DNA of 12,676 nt, taken from NCBI GenBank assembly GCA_039028695.1, contig JBCCHN010000148.1, forward strand, positions 1-12,676, given 5' to 3'. Below the pieces are notes generated by a model, which did not search any database, was not told the origin of the DNA, and worked only from the letters and a program-made list of their open reading frames with translations. Below, one piece after another: positions 11,116-12,676 of the stretch (position 1 is the first letter of the stretch; the number at the start of each line of letters is the position of its first letter). A program made the translations under genes and the position numbers. The stretch is from JANQKX01 sp039028695 (GTDB taxonomy: Bacteria > Pseudomonadota > Alphaproteobacteria > Kiloniellales > Kiloniellaceae).

Positions 11116-11946
11116 CTAAGAGCGCTCGCGGAGAGTGGAGGGCAGGGCTGCAAACTCCTTCTTGAAGGCAAAGGTGAAAGCGCTGGCGCTGGCGTAGCCG
11201 CAACGCTCGGCGACGCTTTTGACCGCCTCGCCCCGCTCCAACAGCTCTATGGCCGTGGCAAAGCGAACCCGCCGCCGCCACTCGGAAAAACCCATGCCCA
11301 ATTCTTTGCCGCAAAGGCGTGCCAGGGTCTTGGCGGAGGCGCCCGTGCTGTCGGCCAATTGCTCAAGAGAGCCGTTCAGGGCGGGGTTTTCCATGAGCCG
11401 AAGGCAAAGCCGCTGTAGTCGCGGGTCTCGGGGCAGGGGGGTGTTCAGGGGCAGGGCTTCGGCCCTCTCCAGCTCGAGGCTGATGAGCTGGGCGACCGCC
11501 TCGGCCCGCTGATTGCCGGCAATACTCGCGGGCTCTTCCGCTAGGGCCGAGATTAGCTCTCTCAAAAGCGCGTTGACGCCAAGAACCTTGGTTTGGGCCG
11601 GCCCGGACGGCGAGATGTAAAGGGTGCGCATCTCCACATTGCCGCGCATCTCCACGCTGTGGTCCAGGCCCGCCGGCAGCAAAAGGGCCCGATCCGGCGG
11701 CACGACCCAGGCCTCGTGAGCGGTGCTGACCCGCATCACGCCCGAGGTTGCGAAAATAAGCTGATCCCGCGGGTGGTGATGGGTTGGGATCCGGTGCCCG
11801 TCCGGAAAGGACTTGGCCATCACGGCCATTTTTTGCGGCAAGTGTTGGTAATCCCGCGGATCCGTGCTGCGCGGATCATTGGGCGATGGATCTTTGTCCG
11901 TTTCTCGACGATGGTTGTCCATACATCGATTATCGATCAAGGGCAT
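11116..11946 (-). CDS. AraC-family transcriptional regulator with cupin sensor domain
   Basis: A 276-residue regulator. The N-terminal half (about 45-115) is a cupin-type AraC sensor with the IPTHHHPRDQLIFATSGVMRV block and VVPPDRALLLPAG, typical of small-ligand-sensing AraC members. The C-terminal half (about 190-276) holds two helix-turn-helix units: LEQLADSTGASAKTLARLCGKELG and AVKSVAERCGYASASAFTFAFKKEF, the second ending LPSTLRE where AraC proteins have the P-s-x-y/l-R signature. It is divergent from the MFS gene 56 bp away, a common arrangement in which the regulator controls the pump; E. coli NimR/NimT is one such cupin-AraC and MFS pair. No clear ribosome site supports ATG 11946; Met9 (start at 11922) is an alternative that would leave the palindrome at 11925-11937 outside the gene. 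The ligand is unknown. Confidence 0.88.
   Translation of the reverse strand: MPLIDNRCMDNHRRETDKDPSPNDPRSTDPRDYQHLPQKMAVMAKSFPDGHRIPTHHHPRDQLIFATSGVMRVSTAHEAWVVPPDRALLLPAGLDHSVEMRGNVEMRTLYISPSGPAQTKVLGVNALLRELISALAEEPASIAGNQRAEAVAQLISLELERAEALPLNTPLPRDPRLQRLCLRLMENPALNGSLEQLADSTGASAKTLARLCGKELGMGFSEWRRRVRFATAIELLERGEAVKSVAERCGYASASAFTFAFKKEFAALPSTLRERS
11925..11937. promoter_or_regulatory. 13-bp palindrome ATCGATTATCGAT at the regulator's start
   Basis: Two ATCGAT units flank a central T, giving a perfect inverted (and direct) repeat. It lies inside the first codons of the AraC-type gene if translation begins at 11946, or directly upstream if it begins at 11922. It is 65 bp from the divergent MFS start and so could be an operator acting on either gene. 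Confidence 0.45.
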
Positions 11947-11988
11947 ACCATGAGCAAAGGAATTTCGTGCGGCATAGCGCGGAATAGC

Positions 11989-11997
11989 AAGGTGAGG
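11989..11997 (+). promoter_or_regulatory. Ribosome binding site of the MFS gene
   Basis: AAGGTGAGG ends 5 bases before ATG 12003. With an in-frame stop at 11985 it fixes this start, since no longer start is possible. Confidence 0.75.
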
Positions 11998-12002
11998 CCA
12001 AG

Positions 12003-12676
12003 ATGTCGGATCGGGACACCCACTACTTCCTGCTGCTTAACCTGGGCCATTTCCTGGACCACTATTTCATGCTGATCTTCGCGACCGTCGCGGCCCTGGC
12101 GCTCAGTGCCGGCTGGGGCATGAGCTATGCCGAGCTGTTGCCCTATGGGGCGCCCGGCTTTGCCGCTTTTGCGCTTTTTGCCCTGCCCATGGGCTGGCTT
12201 GCCGACCGTTGGAGCCGGGACGGTATGATGTTTATTTTCTTTGTGGGGATCGGGGTGGCCTCCATCCTCACAGGATTGGCCCAGACCCCGCTGCAGCTTG
12301 GCGCGGGGCTATTGCTCATCGGCGTTTTTGCGGCGATTTATCACCCGGTGGGCTTGGCAATCGTCACCGCTCGCTGGAAAAAGACCGGCATGCGCCTGGC
12401 CGTCAATGGCATCTGGGGCAACCTGGGGGTGGGCTGCGCCGCCTTGGTAACCGGTTTCTTGATCGATCTGGCGAGTTGGCGGGCCGCCTTTATCCTGCCC
12501 GGTATCGTCTCCATCGCCTTTGCCTGGCCTTATCGCGCCGTCTCCCGGCAGGTCGCCGCCCGGGCGGGGGCGCCCACGGGCGGCGCGGCCAGCGATCGCC
12601 GAGCGGCAAGCCGCGCCCTCTGGCGGATCTTGTTGTGCGTTTATCTGACGGCCACGCTGGGCAGCGTGGTTTTCCA
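12003..12676 (+). CDS. MFS transporter, Fsr-like, N-terminal part
   Basis: Reading runs from ATG 12003 to the window edge without a stop, so 224 residues plus two bases are seen and the C-terminus is missing. The protein is highly hydrophobic with about six predicted membrane helices, the first half of a 12-helix major facilitator. The loop between helices 2 and 3 has GWLADRWSRDG, a version of MFS motif A (G-x-L-a-D-r-x-G-r-k). The region AAIYHPVGLAIV followed later by AVNGIWGNLGVG resembles the fosmidomycin-resistance (Fsr) group, where FHPE and GGNxG-type blocks sit at the same places. This suggests a proton-driven exporter in the inner membrane, but the substrate is not known. The divergent cupin-AraC gene, 56 bp away, is its likely regulator. 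Confidence 0.85.
   Translation, partial: MSDRDTHYFLLLNLGHFLDHYFMLIFATVAALALSAGWGMSYAELLPYGAPGFAAFALFALPMGWLADRWSRDGMMFIFFVGIGVASILTGLAQTPLQLGAGLLLIGVFAAIYHPVGLAIVTARWKKTGMRLAVNGIWGNLGVGCAALVTGFLIDLASWRAAFILPGIVSIAFAWPYRAVSRQVAARAGAPTGGAASDRRAASRALWRILLCVYLTATLGSVVF

Noticed and set aside
11593..12075. Plus-strand frame across the AraC-type gene and the divergent spacer
   Set aside because: It is antisense to a well-supported AraC regulator, then overlaps the MFS start out of frame; no recognisable domain.
1..12676. CRISPR array, insertion sequence, prophage or toxin-antitoxin system
   Set aside because: No regular spaced repeats beyond the 15-bp triplet, no transposase or integrase motif, no phage structural genes and no small paired genes with toxin features were seen on either strand.

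Overview
This 12.7 kb window looks like ordinary chromosomal DNA from a GC-rich alphaproteobacterium, possibly of the Rhodospirillales type. That placement is an inference from the protein families, high GC, and GTG/CTG/CGG-rich codon use; no rRNA or marker gene is present to fix it. I see twelve protein-coding genes (two cut by the window edges), no tRNA or rRNA gene, no CRISPR array and no transposase. The genes are mostly single transcription units pointing in both directions. Only the OsmC-like gene and the methyltransferase after it (8 nt gap) look like a tight operon.

Layout. 1-790 (+): C-terminal part of a family-5 peptide/opine ABC substrate-binding protein, followed by a possible weak terminator. 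922-1842 (+): endonuclease/exonuclease/phosphatase (EEP) family enzyme. 1843-2043: a very AT-rich stretch, then a leader dense in inverted repeats. 2044-2481 (+): small secreted, basic, Gly/Tyr-rich protein of unknown function. 2482-2719: intergenic region with two related stem-loops and a three-copy 15-bp repeat. 2720-3970 (+): DadA-like FAD amino-acid dehydrogenase. 3971-4135: spacer with two interlocked 8-bp inverted repeats. 4136-4555 (+): GFA-family zinc protein. 4601-7162 (-): 853-aa dimethylglycine/sarcosine dehydrogenase-like flavoprotein fused to a GcvT folate domain. 7163-7414: divergent control region with a hairpin and a direct repeat. 7415-7924 (+): OsmC-like protein. 7933-8748 (+): SAM methyltransferase. 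8759-10021 (-): CzcO/FMO-like flavoprotein. 10022-10239: divergent control region with a palindrome and a tandem repeat. 10240-11064 (+): second, unrelated SAM methyltransferase with a TTG start. 11116-11946 (-): cupin-AraC regulator. 12003-12676 (+): MFS transporter, cut by the window end.

How the genes may work together. The centre of the window (DadA-like, GFA-like and DMGDH/SARDH-GcvT proteins) fits oxidation of amino acids and N-methylated amines. The GcvT domain would capture the one-carbon unit on tetrahydrofolate, and the GFA-like protein is a possible but unproven handler of free formaldehyde. The partial ABC binding protein could feed such substrates in. The right end (cupin-AraC regulator divergent from an Fsr-like MFS pump, with a 13-bp palindrome close to the regulator's start) fits a regulator-efflux pair. 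I found no clear new multi-gene system. The items most worth a second look are the Gly/Tyr-rich secreted protein with its structured AT-rich leader, the interlocked inverted repeats at 3991-4047, the divergent control regions, and the OsmC-like protein that lacks the usual second cysteine.
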